Numbered from the stretch's first letter, positions 26,377 through 35,567 are shown. The stretch: 64,000 nt of DNA from Pseudooceanicola aestuarii (GCF_010614805.1 NZ_JAAFZC010000001.1:1218001-1282000); one strand, 5' to 3'. Numbers and translations: made by a program. The notes: generated by a model not told the origin, from the letters alone.

Positions 26377-27855
26377 ATGCCGCAGATCACAGCCGCCGAC
26401 ATCCAGACCCCCGACCACCCCGCGCCGCAGGGGTTTCGCGATCCCGCCGCGGCGGTCGATCGGCTGATGCTGTTGTACCGGCAGGCGGCGGATTTCCTGC
26501 AAGTCCATTTTCAGGCCACGATGCGCGAGGGCCGTCCGCAGGGCCGCATCCGCGCCTTCTACCCCGAGATCCGGCTGACCACCTCCAGCTTTGCCAAGGT
26601 GGACAGCCGCCTGAGCTTTGGCCATGTCTCGGCGCCGGGCACCCATGCCGCGACGATCACCCGGCCTGATCTGTTTCGCAATTACCTGACCCAGCAGATC
26701 CGGCTGCTGATCGAAAACCATGACGTGGAAGTGGTGATCGGCGTTTCGGATACGCCGATGCCGGTGCATTTCGCCGTCGCCTCCAGCGCGGTGACCATCC
26801 CGCAGGAAGGCGCGGCGGATTTCCCGCTGCGCGACGTGTTCGACGTTCCTGACCTGGCGACCACCAATGACGACATCGTCAACGGCACCCATGCGCCCGG
26901 CGCCGACGGGACCGAACCGCTGGCGCCCTTCACCGCGCAGCGGGTGGATTATTCGCTGGCCCGGCTGGCGCATTACACCGCGACCGACCCGGAGCATTTC
27001 CAGAACCACGTCCTGTTCACCAATTACCAGTTCTACGTCTCTGAATTCGAGACGTTCGCCCGCAATGCGCTCGCCGATCCCGACAGCGGCTACACCAGCT
27101 TTGTCAGCACCGGCAATGTCGAGATCACGGAGCCGCTGGGCGATATCCCCGCCACGCTGAAGATGCCACAGATGCCCGCTTATCACCTGAAACGGCCCGG
27201 CAACATGGGGATTACCCTTGTCAACATCGGCGTCGGCCCCTCCAACGCCAAGACGGCGACGGACCATATCGCGGTGCTGCGCCCCCATGCCTGGGTGATG
27301 GTCGGCCATTGCGCCGGGCTGCGGAACTCGCAATCGCTGGGCGATTTCGTGCTGGCCCATGCCTACCTGCGGGAGGACAAGGTGCTGGACGACGACCTGC
27401 CGGTCTGGGTGCCGATTCCGGCGCTGGCCGAAATCCAGATCGCACTGGAAGAAGCTGTGGCCGAAGAGACACGGTTGAAGGGCTATGATCTGAAAAGGAT
27501 CATGCGCACCGGCACCGTGGCCAGTCTGGACAATCGCAACTGGGAATTGCGCGACCAGCGCGGCCCGGTCCACCGCCTGAGCCAGAGCCGCGCCGTCGCG
27601 CTGGATATGGAAAGCGCCACGATCGCGGCCAACGGGTTCCGGTTCCGGGTGCCCTACGGCACGCTTTTGTGCGTTTCCGACAAGCCGTTGCACGGAGAGC
27701 TGAAGCTTCCGGGCATGGCGAGCGATTTCTACAAGACGCAGGTCGCACGCCACCTGATGATCGGAATTCGGGCCATGGAACGGCTGCGCGACATGCCGCT
27801 GGAACGAATTCATAGCCGCAAGCTGCGGTCCTTTGACGAAACCGCGTTCTTGTGA
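26377..27855 (+). CDS. amn: AMP nucleosidase
   Basis: A 492-residue enzyme hydrolysing AMP to adenine and ribose 5-phosphate, a purine salvage and adenylate-balance step. The N-terminal regulatory domain (about 1-180) precedes the nucleoside-phosphorylase-like catalytic domain, which contains NMGITLVNIGVGPSNAKT and the conserved VALDMESATIAANGF near the C-terminus. The length matches E. coli Amn (484). CCGGAG precedes the ATG. It stands alone, divergent from the epimerase gene, with HU encoded downstream. Confidence 0.94.
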   Translation: MPQITAADIQTPDHPAPQGFRDPAAAVDRLMLLYRQAADFLQVHFQATMREGRPQGRIRAFYPEIRLTTSSFAKVDSRLSFGHVSAPGTHAATITRPDLFRNYLTQQIRLLIENHDVEVVIGVSDTPMPVHFAVASSAVTIPQEGAADFPLRDVFDVPDLATTNDDIVNGTHAPGADGTEPLAPFTAQRVDYSLARLAHYTATDPEHFQNHVLFTNYQFYVSEFETFARNALADPDSGYTSFVSTGNVEITEPLGDIPATLKMPQMPAYHLKRPGNMGITLVNIGVGPSNAKTATDHIAVLRPHAWVMVGHCAGLRNSQSLGDFVLAHAYLREDKVLDDDLPVWVPIPALAEIQIALEEAVAEETRLKGYDLKRIMRTGTVASLDNRNWELRDQRGPVHRLSQSRAVALDMESATIAANGFRFRVPYGTLLCVSDKPLHGELKLPGMASDFYKTQVARHLMIGIRAMERLRDMPLERIHSRKLRSFDETAFL

Positions 27856-27866
27856 CCTCGGGTCAC
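27852..27866. promoter_or_regulatory. TGACC-N3-GGTCA palindrome upstream of the HU gene
   Basis: A perfect 6-base-arm palindrome GTGACC-TCG-GGTCAC overlaps the amn stop codon, about 45 bases before the -35 candidate of the HU gene. The same TGACC-N3-GGTCA core occurs at 52219-52231, differing in one spacer base. Candidate operator or small hairpin. Confidence 0.4.
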
Positions 27867-27910
27867 GATATGGCGCATCTCGGCGAGGGCTTGCAAAGCA
27901 GGGCAAATTC

Positions 27911-27939
27911 TTGTGTTGTCCCGCAACATAAGGTTAAAT
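27911..27939 (+). promoter_or_regulatory. Candidate HU gene promoter
   Basis: TTGTGT (27911-27916) and TTAAAT (27934-27939) are separated by 17 bases, with the start codon 46 bases downstream. A small TGTTG-TCCCG-CAACA inverted repeat lies inside the spacer and may be a regulator site. Confidence 0.42.
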
Positions 27940-27985
27940 GGCGCAAACGAGGCCCATTATCCGGGCAGTGAAAGGAGACCATGAA

Positions 27986-28273
27986 ATGGCGAAACCGATG
28001 ACCAAGACCGAGCTCGTGACCCAGCTGTCCGAGGAAATGGGCACCGACAAGAAAACCGCATCCACCGCGCTGGATGCGATCACCAAGGTGATCACCGATG
28101 CCGTGTCGGCCGGCGGTGCCGTGACCCTGCCCGGCGTGGGCAAGATCTATTGCCGCGAACGCCCCGAGCGGATGGTGCGCAACCCTGCCACCGGCGAGCA
28201 GATCAAGAAAGACGCCGACAAGGTGGTCAAGATGACCATCGCCAAGGCATTGAAGGACAGCGTCAACGGCTGA
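27986..28273 (+). CDS. hup: HU-family DNA-binding protein
   Basis: A 95-residue nucleoid protein. It has two N-terminal helices (MTKTELVTQLSEEMG and following) and the DNA-bending beta arms RERPERMVRNPATGEQI, with the conserved RNPxTG proline that intercalates DNA. It binds as a dimer. AAAGGAGACC precedes the start; an ATG at 27981 is out of frame, so ATGGCG at 27986 is the true start. The sequence favours general HU over the IHF subunits, though alphaproteobacterial HU forms vary. A strong terminator follows. Confidence 0.94.
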   Translation: MAKPMTKTELVTQLSEEMGTDKKTASTALDAITKVITDAVSAGGAVTLPGVGKIYCRERPERMVRNPATGEQIKKDADKVVKMTIAKALKDSVNG

Positions 28274-28302
28274 TCCGACTCCGGCCCTGCCGGTTGTTAT
28301 TG

Positions 28303-28327
28303 GGCTGCCCTTCGGGGCGGCCTTTTT
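28303..28327 (+). terminator. Intrinsic terminator of the HU gene
   Basis: Eight-bp stem GGCTGCCC (28303-28310) and GGGCGGCC (28315-28322), one G-U pair, closed by a UUCG tetraloop and followed by five T residues (28323-28327). This is a textbook Rho-independent terminator. Confidence 0.9.
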
Positions 28328-28597
28328 CTTTGTCCGAAGGTAGCCGCGACCGCCCCGCATTCGGGGCTGTCCACGGTGCCGCCCGGCATCGGCCACCTGT
28401 CCGCATCCTCCCGTCGGTGTCCACCCGCAGGCGTCGTGCCCGCCGGAGCATGCTTGCCGGGCCTTGCCCCCGCCGGCCAGTCGCGGCAGGGTGCCGGTCT
28501 TCGCGGGGGCCGGTGCAAGGGGTCCACGCGCCCGCTGCCCGTTTCTGTCCGTCCCCAACCGCCCCAGACCGCCCGCACCTGCCCCGAAAGGACGATT
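28328..28597 (+). other. Leader region of the DMT gene with a candidate structured RNA
   Basis: With the HU terminator this is a stretch of over 300 bases without a convincing gene. It is very GC-rich. At 28462-28520 a stem can form: CCTTGC-CCCCGC (28462-28473) with GCGGGG-bulge-GCAAGG (28503-28508 and 28515-28520), plus an inner CGGC/GCCG pair. It could be a leader element of the following transporter, or a chance fold in GC-rich DNA. The DMT Shine-Dalgarno is near 28587. Confidence 0.35.
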
Positions 28598-29530
28598 ATG
28601 CGCCCCGCTCCCGGCCTGACCCCGCAGCATTCTTCCGGCCCTGACGCTGCCCCCGGCCTGACGCTGAAAGCCGTGGCGCTGGGCCTGCTGTTCGCGTTCT
28701 TGTGGTCCTCGGCCTTTGCCTCGGCGCGGGTGATCGTGGCGCAGGCGCCGCCGCTGACCTCGCTGGCGCTGCGGTTTCTGCTGGCGGGGATGATCGGCAT
28801 CGCCGTGGCACGCGCATCGGGACAAAGCTGGCACCTCGACCGGGGCCAGTGGCGGGCCACGCTGATCTTCGGCATCTGCCAGAACGCGCTGTACCTGGGC
28901 CTGTTCTTCGTCGCCATGCAATGGATCGAGGCGGGGTTTGCCTCCATTATCGCGTCGACCATGCCGTTGATGGTGGGCGCCGCGGGCTGGCTGCTGCTGG
29001 GGGAGCGGCTGCGCGGGCTGGCGATTCTGGGGCTGTTGCTGGGGTTCGTGGGCACCGCCCTGATCATGGGCACCCGGATCGAGGCGGGCTCCGATCCGCT
29101 GGGTATTCTGCTGTGCCTGCTTGGTGCCGCAGCCCTCAGCGTTGCGACCCTGACGGCGCGCGGCGCGACGTCGGGGGGGAACGTGCTGATGGTGGTCGGG
29201 TTGCAGATGCTGGTCGGATCGGCCTGCCTGGCCGTGGCGGCCCTGCTGCTGGAAGACTGGCAGGTGACCTGGACCTGGCAGCTGATCGTGGCCTTTCTGT
29301 ACACCACGTTGTTTCCCGGCCTGATTGCGACCTGGGTCTGGTTCACGCTGGTCAACATGATCGGCGCGGTCCGGGCGGCGACATTCCATTTCCTGAACCC
29401 GTTCTTCGGTGTGCTGGTCGCGGCCGTGGTGCTGGGCGAACGCATCGGCCCGCTGGACGTGGTCGGCGTGCTGATCGTGATGGCCGGCATCCTGGCCGTG
29501 CAATTGGCCAAGCAGGCCCCGGCCCGATAG
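28598..29530 (+). CDS. EamA/DMT-superfamily membrane transporter
   Basis: A 310-residue transporter with ten predicted helices in two EamA repeats. FLWSSAFASARVIV near residue 40 and the second-half VRAATFHFLNPFFGVLVA are typical of the RhaT/EamA type. It is probably an exporter of an amino acid or metabolite; the substrate is not readable. The ATG at 28598 follows CGAAAGGACG. The protein is unrelated in close detail to the other DMT gene at 825-1754. The long leader upstream may carry a structured RNA. It ends 82 bases before ccdA. Confidence 0.86.
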   Translation: MRPAPGLTPQHSSGPDAAPGLTLKAVALGLLFAFLWSSAFASARVIVAQAPPLTSLALRFLLAGMIGIAVARASGQSWHLDRGQWRATLIFGICQNALYLGLFFVAMQWIEAGFASIIASTMPLMVGAAGWLLLGERLRGLAILGLLLGFVGTALIMGTRIEAGSDPLGILLCLLGAAALSVATLTARGATSGGNVLMVVGLQMLVGSACLAVAALLLEDWQVTWTWQLIVAFLYTTLFPGLIATWVWFTLVNMIGAVRAATFHFLNPFFGVLVAAVVLGERIGPLDVVGVLIVMAGILAVQLAKQAPAR

Positions 29531-29612
29531 GCGAACCGGTCAGCGCAAGGCGAGGCCATGCCTCACGGATATGTTGGATGACAGCGGCGCGCGCACGGGT
29601 AAACCCTTGGGC

Positions 29613-30326
29613 ATGGAGCTGATCCTTGCCTATCTTGCCGGTCTGCTGACCCTGGTGAACCCCTGCGTGCTGCCGGTTCTGCCGATTGTCCTGGGCGCTG
29701 CCTTGCAGGCCAGTCCGCGCGGGCCGCTGGCCCTGGCGGGGGGGATGGCGCTGTCCTTCGTGGTGCTGGGGGTGGTGGTCGCCGGTTTCGGCTTTGCCTT
29801 GGGCATCGACGAACGGCTGATCTCCCAGGTGGGGGCAGTGCTGATGATCGGATTTGGCGCGGTGCTGTTGCTGCCGCGCGCGGGGGCGGTGTTTTCGATG
29901 GCCACGGCGGGGGTCGCTGCCGGGGCGGATGCCCGTATCGGTCGGATCGAGGCCGGCGGCGCACGAGGCCAGTTTCTGGCCGGTCTGCTTCTCGGTGCGG
30001 TCTGGAGCCCCTGCGTCGGCCCGACGCTGGGCGGCGCGATCGCGCTGGCCTCCTCGGGGGAGAGCCTGGGCCGCGCGGCGGTGATCATGACCTTCTTTGC
30101 CGGCGGTGTCGCCACCCTTGTTCTGGGGTTGGGCTATGGGGCGCGGTCGCTGCTGACCCGGCACCGCGACCGGATGCGCCATCTGGCCGAACGGTCCCAC
30201 GCCATCCTGGGCGTGATCTTCGTCGCCGTGGGCCTGGCGATCCTGTTCCGGCTGCATCACGCGATCGAGGCCTGGGCAGTGGAGGCGATGCCGAATTGGC
30301 TGCTCAACCTCTCTGTCTCCATATGA
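29613..30326 (+). CDS. ccdA: CcdA-type thiol:disulfide electron transporter
   Basis: A 237-residue membrane protein of about six helices. The two redox cysteines are C18 in LVNPCVLP and C134 in WSPCVGP, as in CcdA and the central part of DsbD. CcdA moves electrons from cytoplasmic thioredoxin to periplasmic thiol proteins, for instance for cytochrome c maturation. The start at 29613 lacks a strong ribosome site; a further in-frame codon at 29571 is less likely since the first helix begins directly after 29613. It is followed by a periplasmic thioredoxin-like gene that overlaps or abuts it. Confidence 0.87.
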   Translation: MELILAYLAGLLTLVNPCVLPVLPIVLGAALQASPRGPLALAGGMALSFVVLGVVVAGFGFALGIDERLISQVGAVLMIGFGAVLLLPRAGAVFSMATAGVAAGADARIGRIEAGGARGQFLAGLLLGAVWSPCVGPTLGGAIALASSGESLGRAAVIMTFFAGGVATLVLGLGYGARSLLTRHRDRMRHLAERSHAILGVIFVAVGLAILFRLHHAIEAWAVEAMPNWLLNLSVSI

Positions 30327-30343
30327 ATAGAAAGGGAAACCTG

Positions 30344-30757
30344 ATGATACGACGCGCATTCCTGACCACCGGGGCCGCCGCGGCCACGCTTCTGGCTCTG
30401 CCGATCCACGCCGCGCCGCTGGATTACACCCCCGGCCTGGTCAAGGACCGGCTGGCGGCGGGCGAAACCGTGTTTCTGGATTTCAAGGCAAGCTGGTGCG
30501 CCACCTGCAAGGCGCAGGAACAGGTCATGGATCGGCTGAAGGCCGAGAACCCGGAATACGAGGCCAACATCACCTTTATCGCCGTGGATTGGGACACCTA
30601 CGCCCGGTCGCAATTCACCCAGCGGCTGCGTGTGCCACGCCGGTCCACGCTGGTGGTGCTGAAGGGCGACGGCGAGGTCGGGCGCCTGATCGCCGACACC
30701 CGCGAGGTCAAGATTCGGGAGCTGATGGACGCCGCGCTGGCGGCCTCCTCCGTCTGA
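30344..30757 (+). CDS. Periplasmic thioredoxin-fold protein, Tat-like signal
   Basis: A 137-residue exported protein. Its signal peptide contains RRAFLTTG, a twin-Arg motif suggesting Tat export, with cleavage near residue 23 (His-Ala). The active site is WCATC with C52 and C55 in FKASWCATCKAQE, as in DsbD C-terminal and TlpA-like proteins. Adjacent to ccdA, it is the natural acceptor of the transported electrons. AAAGGGA precedes the ATG at 30344. An ATG at 30323, overlapping the ccdA stop, is an alternative start. It likely reduces a periplasmic disulfide or sulfenate. Confidence 0.85.
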   Translation: MIRRAFLTTGAAAATLLALPIHAAPLDYTPGLVKDRLAAGETVFLDFKASWCATCKAQEQVMDRLKAENPEYEANITFIAVDWDTYARSQFTQRLRVPRRSTLVVLKGDGEVGRLIADTREVKIRELMDAALAASSV

Positions 30758-30763
30758 GGGCGC

Positions 30764-31708
30764 TCAGAGGTAGAGCAGCAGCACCAGCGAGATGGTGAAG
30801 AACGATGCCGCCGTGGCCCCGACCAGGGCCATGGCCGCCAGCCCGGAATGGCCGCTGTCCTGCGCCAGAATGGTGTAGATCGTATACATCGGCAGCACCC
30901 CGGTCAGCAGCGCCGCAAAGACCAGCTCGGGCGACAGTGCGCCCAGCCCGAACAGCACCGGCAGTCCCAGACACAGCCAGATCATCAGCGGATGCACGAT
31001 CAGCTTGATCGCCGCGATCTGGCCCGCGATCTTCACGTCGCCGCGCATCTCCAGCCCCACCAGCGTGCCGCCGATCACGAACAGCGCGATGGGCGCGGCC
31101 GGGGCCGACAGCAGCGACAGGAACCGATCGGCGGTGGCGGGCAGGGGCAGGCCGGTCAGGGTAAAGGCCAGGCCCAGCAGCAACCCGATCACCATCGGCC
31201 GGCGCAGGACGGACAGCACCGGGCGGCCCACGCGTTTCAACAGGCTGGCGCCCTCGTTCGGGCGGGCGGCCTCCAGCAGGGTCAGGCCGATGGGGGTGCC
31301 GATGAAGTTCTCCACCAGGAAGTTCATCGCCAGGACCGGGGCCGCGACTTCGGGCATGACGATCAGAAGCATCGGATAGCCGATGAAGGCGGAGTTGGAG
31401 CAGCCGGTGCCCATCACCGCCACCGCGCGCCGCATCGGGCCCAGCCCCTGCACCCGCATCACGGTCCAGGCCACCGCCTGCGTCGCCGCCGCGCCCGTGC
31501 CCACGGCGATCAGGTAGCGGATATCCAGAACCTCTCCCAGATCACGGGTGGCAAAGGTGTAGAACAGCAGCGCGGGCAAGGAGACCTGAAGCACGAAGCG
31601 CCCCAGCGTCTGCATATGTTCCGGTGCAAAAACCCCGCGCAGCGTCAGCCCGTAGCCCAGGGCGATGATCGCGAAGATCGGCAGGGTGACGGAGAGAACG
31701 TTCAGCAT
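30764..31708 (-). CDS. AEC (auxin efflux carrier) family transporter
   Basis: A 314-residue protein with ten hydrophobic helices in two five-helix halves. The central GTGCSNSAFIGYPML includes the conserved polar kink of AEC and bile-acid/sodium symporter folds. Substrates in bacteria include organic acids and malonate. Its ATG lies directly before the aroC stop, so it is translated right after aroC from the same message. The pairing with aroC has no obvious metabolic reason and may be only operon packing. Confidence 0.88.
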   Translation of the reverse strand: MLNVLSVTLPIFAIIALGYGLTLRGVFAPEHMQTLGRFVLQVSLPALLFYTFATRDLGEVLDIRYLIAVGTGAAATQAVAWTVMRVQGLGPMRRAVAVMGTGCSNSAFIGYPMLLIVMPEVAAPVLAMNFLVENFIGTPIGLTLLEAARPNEGASLLKRVGRPVLSVLRRPMVIGLLLGLAFTLTGLPLPATADRFLSLLSAPAAPIALFVIGGTLVGLEMRGDVKIAGQIAAIKLIVHPLMIWLCLGLPVLFGLGALSPELVFAALLTGVLPMYTIYTILAQDSGHSGLAAMALVGATAASFFTISLVLLLYL

Positions 31709-32812
31709 TCAGCCGATCCGCCCGCCTGCCTCGCCGATCTGGCCGCGATGCAGCAACAGGTGGTCCAGCACGACACAGGCCATCATCGCCTCTCCCACCG
31801 GGACGGCGCGGATGCCGACGCAGGGGTCGTGGCGGCCCTTGGTGATGATCTCCGCCGCCTCGCCCGCGCGGGTGATCGTCTGCCGTGTCTTCAGGATGGA
31901 GGATGTCGGTTTCACTGCAAAGCGCACCACCAGATCCTGCCCGGTGGAAATGCCGCCAAGGATGCCGCCCGCGTGGTTGGAGGAATAGACCGGCTGGCCG
32001 TCATTGCCCATGAAGATCTCGTCGGCGTTTTCTTCGCCGGTCAGGGTGGCGGCGGCCATGCCCTCGCCGATCTCCACGCCCTTGACGGCGTTGATCGACA
32101 TCATCGCGGCGGCCAGGTCGGTGTCCAGCTTGGCATAGATCGGGGCACCCAGCCCGGCCGGGGCGCCGCTGGCGATCACCTCGACCACGGCGCCGACGGA
32201 ATTGCCCGATTTGCGCAGCCCGTCCAGATAGCCGGCCCAATGTTCTGCCGCCCCCGCATCAGGGCACCAGAACGGGTTCTGATCCAGGATCGACAGGTCC
32301 AGCGCCTCGCGGTCGATCCTGTGCGGGCCGATTTGAGTCATGTAGCCGGTGATCCGCAGATCCGGTGCCAGATGCGCCAACGCGGCGCGGGCCACCCCGC
32401 CGGCCGCCACCCGTGCGGCCGTTTCGCGGGCCGAGGACCGGCCGCCGCCGCGATAATCGCGGATGCCGTATTTCTGCCAATAGGTGATGTCGGCATGGCC
32501 GGGGCGGAACTTCTCGGCGATCTCGGAATAATCCTTGGACCGCTGGTCGGTGTTGCGGATCATCAGCTGGATCGGGGTGCCGGTGGTCCGGCCTTCGAAT
32601 GTGCCGGACAGGATCTCCACCTGATCGGGTTCCCGCCGCTGGGTAGTGTATTTCGACTGGCCGGGTTTGCGCCGGTCCAGCCAGATCTGCAACGCGGCCG
32701 CGTCGATGGGGATGCCTGGCGGGCAGCCATCCACCGTGGCCCCCAGAGCGGGCCCATGGCTTTCGCCCCAGGTGGTGACGCGGAAGAGGTGGCCGAAGGT
32801 ATTGAAGGACAT
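31709..32812 (-). CDS. aroC: Chorismate synthase
   Basis: A 367-residue FMN-dependent lyase converting EPSP to chorismate, the last shikimate step before aromatic amino acids. Signatures include the N-terminal [37 protein letters not shown] around residue 130, and the conserved [18 protein letters not shown] near 300. The length matches the family. It begins at 32812 and has its own short upstream region shared with the TPP riboswitch on the other strand. Confidence 0.96.
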   Translation of the reverse strand: MSFNTFGHLFRVTTWGESHGPALGATVDGCPPGIPIDAAALQIWLDRRKPGQSKYTTQRREPDQVEILSGTFEGRTTGTPIQLMIRNTDQRSKDYSEIAEKFRPGHADITYWQKYGIRDYRGGGRSSARETAARVAAGGVARAALAHLAPDLRITGYMTQIGPHRIDREALDLSILDQNPFWCPDAGAAEHWAGYLDGLRKSGNSVGAVVEVIASGAPAGLGAPIYAKLDTDLAAAMMSINAVKGVEIGEGMAAATLTGEENADEIFMGNDGQPVYSSNHAGGILGGISTGQDLVVRFAVKPTSSILKTRQTITRAGEAAEIITKGRHDPCVGIRAVPVGEAMMACVVLDHLLLHRGQIGEAGGRIG

Positions 32813-32930
32813 GAAAGGCTCCGGGCTGGTCCGCTTCGGGTTAGCTCAAAGGCGCGGAGGGTGCAATTGTCCGGGTGACGGCCAGGCGCGGTTGCCCTTG
32901 CTCTCCCGTCTTCGGCGTTCTAGTTTCGGC

Positions 32931-33017
32931 CCTACCTCGGGGTGCCCCAGTGGCTGAGATGCACGATGCGAACCCGTTGAACCTGACCCGGTTAAGACCG
33001 GCGGAGGGAAGGTAAGG
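32931..33017 (+). ncRNA. TPP riboswitch (thi-box)
   Basis: A clear THI element: GGGGTGCC followed by CTGAGA, then GAACCTGACCCGGTTAAGACCGGCGGAGGGAA, read in pieces from 32939 to 33010. P1 is formed by CCTACC (32931-32936) with GGTAAGG (33011-33017). It lies upstream of thiB. GGTAGG at 33033-33038 pairs perfectly with the 5' P1 strand, and a weak GGCC..CCC/GGG..GGCC hairpin (33016-33040) is followed by a T-rich run, suggesting transcription attenuation when TPP is bound. Confidence 0.96.
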
Positions 33018-33078
33018 CCCGATCCCACAGAGGGTAGGCCGCTTTCTTCTTCGCCCGTAGCAACGAAAGGAGGATGCC

Positions 33079-34056
33079 ATGAAGCATCTGATATGTGCCG
33101 CGGGTTGTCTGGCTGCCAGCCAGGCCCTGGCCGCGGACCCCGTTCTGACGGTGTATACCTACGACAGTTTCAATACCGAATGGGGCCCCGGCCCCGCCAT
33201 CGAACAGGGGTTCGAGGCCTCCTGCGGCTGTGACGTGGAATTCGTCGCCGCCGGGGATGGCGCCGCCCTCTTGTCGCGCGTCCGGCTGGAAGGCCCCCGC
33301 AGCGAGGCCGACGTGGTGCTGGGTCTCGACACCGCGCTGATCGGCGCGGCGGCAGAGACGGGATTGTTCGCCGATCACGGCGTCAGCGCGGAATACGACC
33401 TGCCCATCGCCTGGGACGACAGCCGGTTCGTGCCCTTCGATTGGGGCTATTTCGCCTTTGTCGGGCAGGCGGGCGCCGATCACCCCACCTCCTTCGAGGC
33501 GCTGGCGGAAAGCGATCGCAGCATCGTCATCCAGGACCCTCGGTCCTCCACCCCCGGCCTGGGGCTGCTGATGTGGGTCAAATCCGCCTATGGCGACCGC
33601 GCGGGCGAAATCTGGGAGGCGCTGGCAGACAATGTCGTGACCGTCACCCCCGGCTGGTCCGAAGCCTATGGGCTGTTTCTGGAAGGCGAGGCCGATCTGG
33701 TCCTCAGCTACACCACCTCTCCGGCCTATCACCTGATCGCGGAAGAAGACGACAGCAAGGTCGCGCTGCCCTTCGACGAGGGGCATTACATGCAGGTGGA
33801 AGTCGCCGGCATCCTGGAGAGTTCCGATCAGAAGACGCTGGCGCAGGATTTCCTGACCTATCTGCTGGGATCGGATGCGCAGGCGGTTCTGCCGACGACC
33901 AACTGGATGTATCCCGCCGTCCTGCCCGAAGGCGGGCTGCCCGCCGGGTTCGAGACGCTGATCCAGCCCGAAACGCCGTTGCTGATGTCGGCCGAGGAGG
34001 CGCAGGCCGCGCGGGACGCGGCGCTGGATGAATGGCGCGGCGCCCTGTCGCAATAG
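33079..34056 (+). CDS. thiB: Thiamine/TPP periplasmic binding protein
   Basis: A 325-residue secreted protein. The signal peptide is about 1-18 (cleavage after Ala-Leu-Ala); the mature chain starts with VLTVYTYDSFNTEWGPG, matching the ThiB/TbpA pattern, and contains the FDWGYFAF loop. It binds thiamine, TMP or TPP and feeds ThiPQ. The TPP riboswitch upstream supports the assignment strongly. AAAGGAGG precedes the ATG. Its end overlaps thiP by 25 bases. Confidence 0.95.
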   Translation: MKHLICAAGCLAASQALAADPVLTVYTYDSFNTEWGPGPAIEQGFEASCGCDVEFVAAGDGAALLSRVRLEGPRSEADVVLGLDTALIGAAAETGLFADHGVSAEYDLPIAWDDSRFVPFDWGYFAFVGQAGADHPTSFEALAESDRSIVIQDPRSSTPGLGLLMWVKSAYGDRAGEIWEALADNVVTVTPGWSEAYGLFLEGEADLVLSYTTSPAYHLIAEEDDSKVALPFDEGHYMQVEVAGILESSDQKTLAQDFLTYLLGSDAQAVLPTTNWMYPAVLPEGGLPAGFETLIQPETPLLMSAEEAQAARDAALDEWRGALSQ

Positions 34057-35567
34057 GCGGCAGGCTGGGCGTCGGGGCGGCGCTGACCGTCGCCCTGTGC
34101 CTGCTGGCCCCGCTGGCCGCGATCCTGTGGCGGGCGGGGGGCGGCGTGGCGCCGGGAGCGGCGGATTGGGCTGCACTTCGGTTCACCCTGCTGCAATCGG
34201 CGCTGTCGGCGCTGGTCTCTGTCGTGCTGGCGGTGCCGGTGGCACGCGCCCTGGCGCGGCGGCGGTTTGCCGGGCGCCGCGCGCTGATCGTGCTGACCGG
34301 CGCGCCCTTCATCCTGCCGGTGGTGGTGGCGGTGACCGGGCTGCTGACCGTCTTTGGCCGCCAGGGCGTGGTGAACGATCTGCTGGGTCTGGCGGGGCTG
34401 GACCCGGTGCGGATCTACGGGTTGCACGGCGTGGTACTGGCCCATGTCTTCTTCAACATGCCGCTGGCGGTACGGATGCTGTTGCAAGGGTGGCAGGCCA
34501 TCCCGGCCGAACGCTTTCGCCTGGCGGCGCAGCTGGATCTGCCGCCCTGTCAGGTGTTCCGCCTGTTGGAATGGCCGATGTTGCGGGCCGTGGTGCCCGG
34601 CGCGCTGGCGGCGATTTTCGCGATTTGCCTCGGGTCGTTTGCCGTGGCGCTGATCCTGGGCGGTGGGCCGCGCGCCACGACGGTTGAGCTGGCGATCTAC
34701 CAGGCGTTCCGCTTTGACTTCGACCTTGGTCGCGCGGCGATGCTGGCACTGGTGCAATTCGCCATCGTGGCCACCGCCGCGCTGGTGGCGTTGCGCGTGA
34801 CCGTGGCCGACGGCAGCGGCACCGGGCTGGACCGTGCCGTGATGCGCCGGGATGCGCCGGGGGGGGCGTGGCGTCTGCTGGACGCTGCGGTGCTGTCCGT
34901 GGCGGTGGTGTTCCTGTCCGGGCCGTTGCTGGCCGTGGGTTGGCGCGGTGTGGGCGGGCTGGACCGGATGCCGGACGGGCTGTGGCAGGCGGCGGGCAAT
35001 TCTCTGGTGGTGGCGGTGCTGTCGGCGCTGCTGGCCGCCGGGCTGGCCCTGACCCTTGCCGCCGCCCGCCGCCGCTGGGTGGAGGTTCTGGGCCTGATGC
35101 CGCTGGCCCTGTCGGCGCTGGTGCTGGGCACCGGCTATTTCCTGATCGCAAACCCGCTGATCGCCCCCAGCCGCCTGGCGCTGGCGATGACGACGCTGGT
35201 CAACGTTCTGATGGCTCTGCCGTTCTGCCTGCGGGTCATCGCCCCGGCCTTGGACCGGGTCGAGCGGGACCACGGCCCGCTGGCGGATCAGCTGGGCCTG
35301 CGCGGGCTGGCGCGGCTGCGCTGGCTGCTGCTGCCACGAATGCGACCTGCGCTGGGCTATGGCGCGGGGCTGGCGGGGGCGTTGTCGATGGGGGATCTGG
35401 GGGTGATCACCCTGTTCGCGGATCCCGAGCGCGCCACCCTGCCGCTGTTCATGTACCGCCTGATGGGCGCCTACCAGATGGAGGCGGCAGCAGGGGTCGG
35501 GCTGTTGCTGCTGTGTTTGAGTTTCGGGCTGTTTGCCTTGTTTGATCTGGGGGGCGGGCGTGCTTGA
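34032..35567 (+). CDS. thiP: Thiamine ABC transporter permease
   Basis: A 511-residue permease with about 12 helices: two fused MetI-type domains (near 45-245 and 280-500), each with an EAA-like loop (LAAQLDLPPCQVFRLLEWP in the first half). The single fused chain is the normal ThiP form. The ATG at 34032 lies inside the end of thiB, giving a 25-base overlap, and the gene ends eight bases inside thiQ. This is one coupled thiamine uptake operon under TPP riboswitch control. Confidence 0.94.
   Translation: MARRPVAIGGRLGVGAALTVALCLLAPLAAILWRAGGGVAPGAADWAALRFTLLQSALSALVSVVLAVPVARALARRRFAGRRALIVLTGAPFILPVVVAVTGLLTVFGRQGVVNDLLGLAGLDPVRIYGLHGVVLAHVFFNMPLAVRMLLQGWQAIPAERFRLAAQLDLPPCQVFRLLEWPMLRAVVPGALAAIFAICLGSFAVALILGGGPRATTVELAIYQAFRFDFDLGRAAMLALVQFAIVATAALVALRVTVADGSGTGLDRAVMRRDAPGGAWRLLDAAVLSVAVVFLSGPLLAVGWRGVGGLDRMPDGLWQAAGNSLVVAVLSALLAAGLALTLAAARRRWVEVLGLMPLALSALVLGTGYFLIANPLIAPSRLALAMTTLVNVLMALPFCLRVIAPALDRVERDHGPLADQLGLRGLARLRWLLLPRMRPALGYGAGLAGALSMGDLGVITLFADPERATLPLFMYRLMGAYQMEAAAGVGLLLLCLSFGLFALFDLGGGRA

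Noticed and set aside
25318..27855. Extended upstream frame for AMP nucleosidase
   Set aside because: Only the part from 26377 matches the family; the extension overlaps the divergent epimerase gene.
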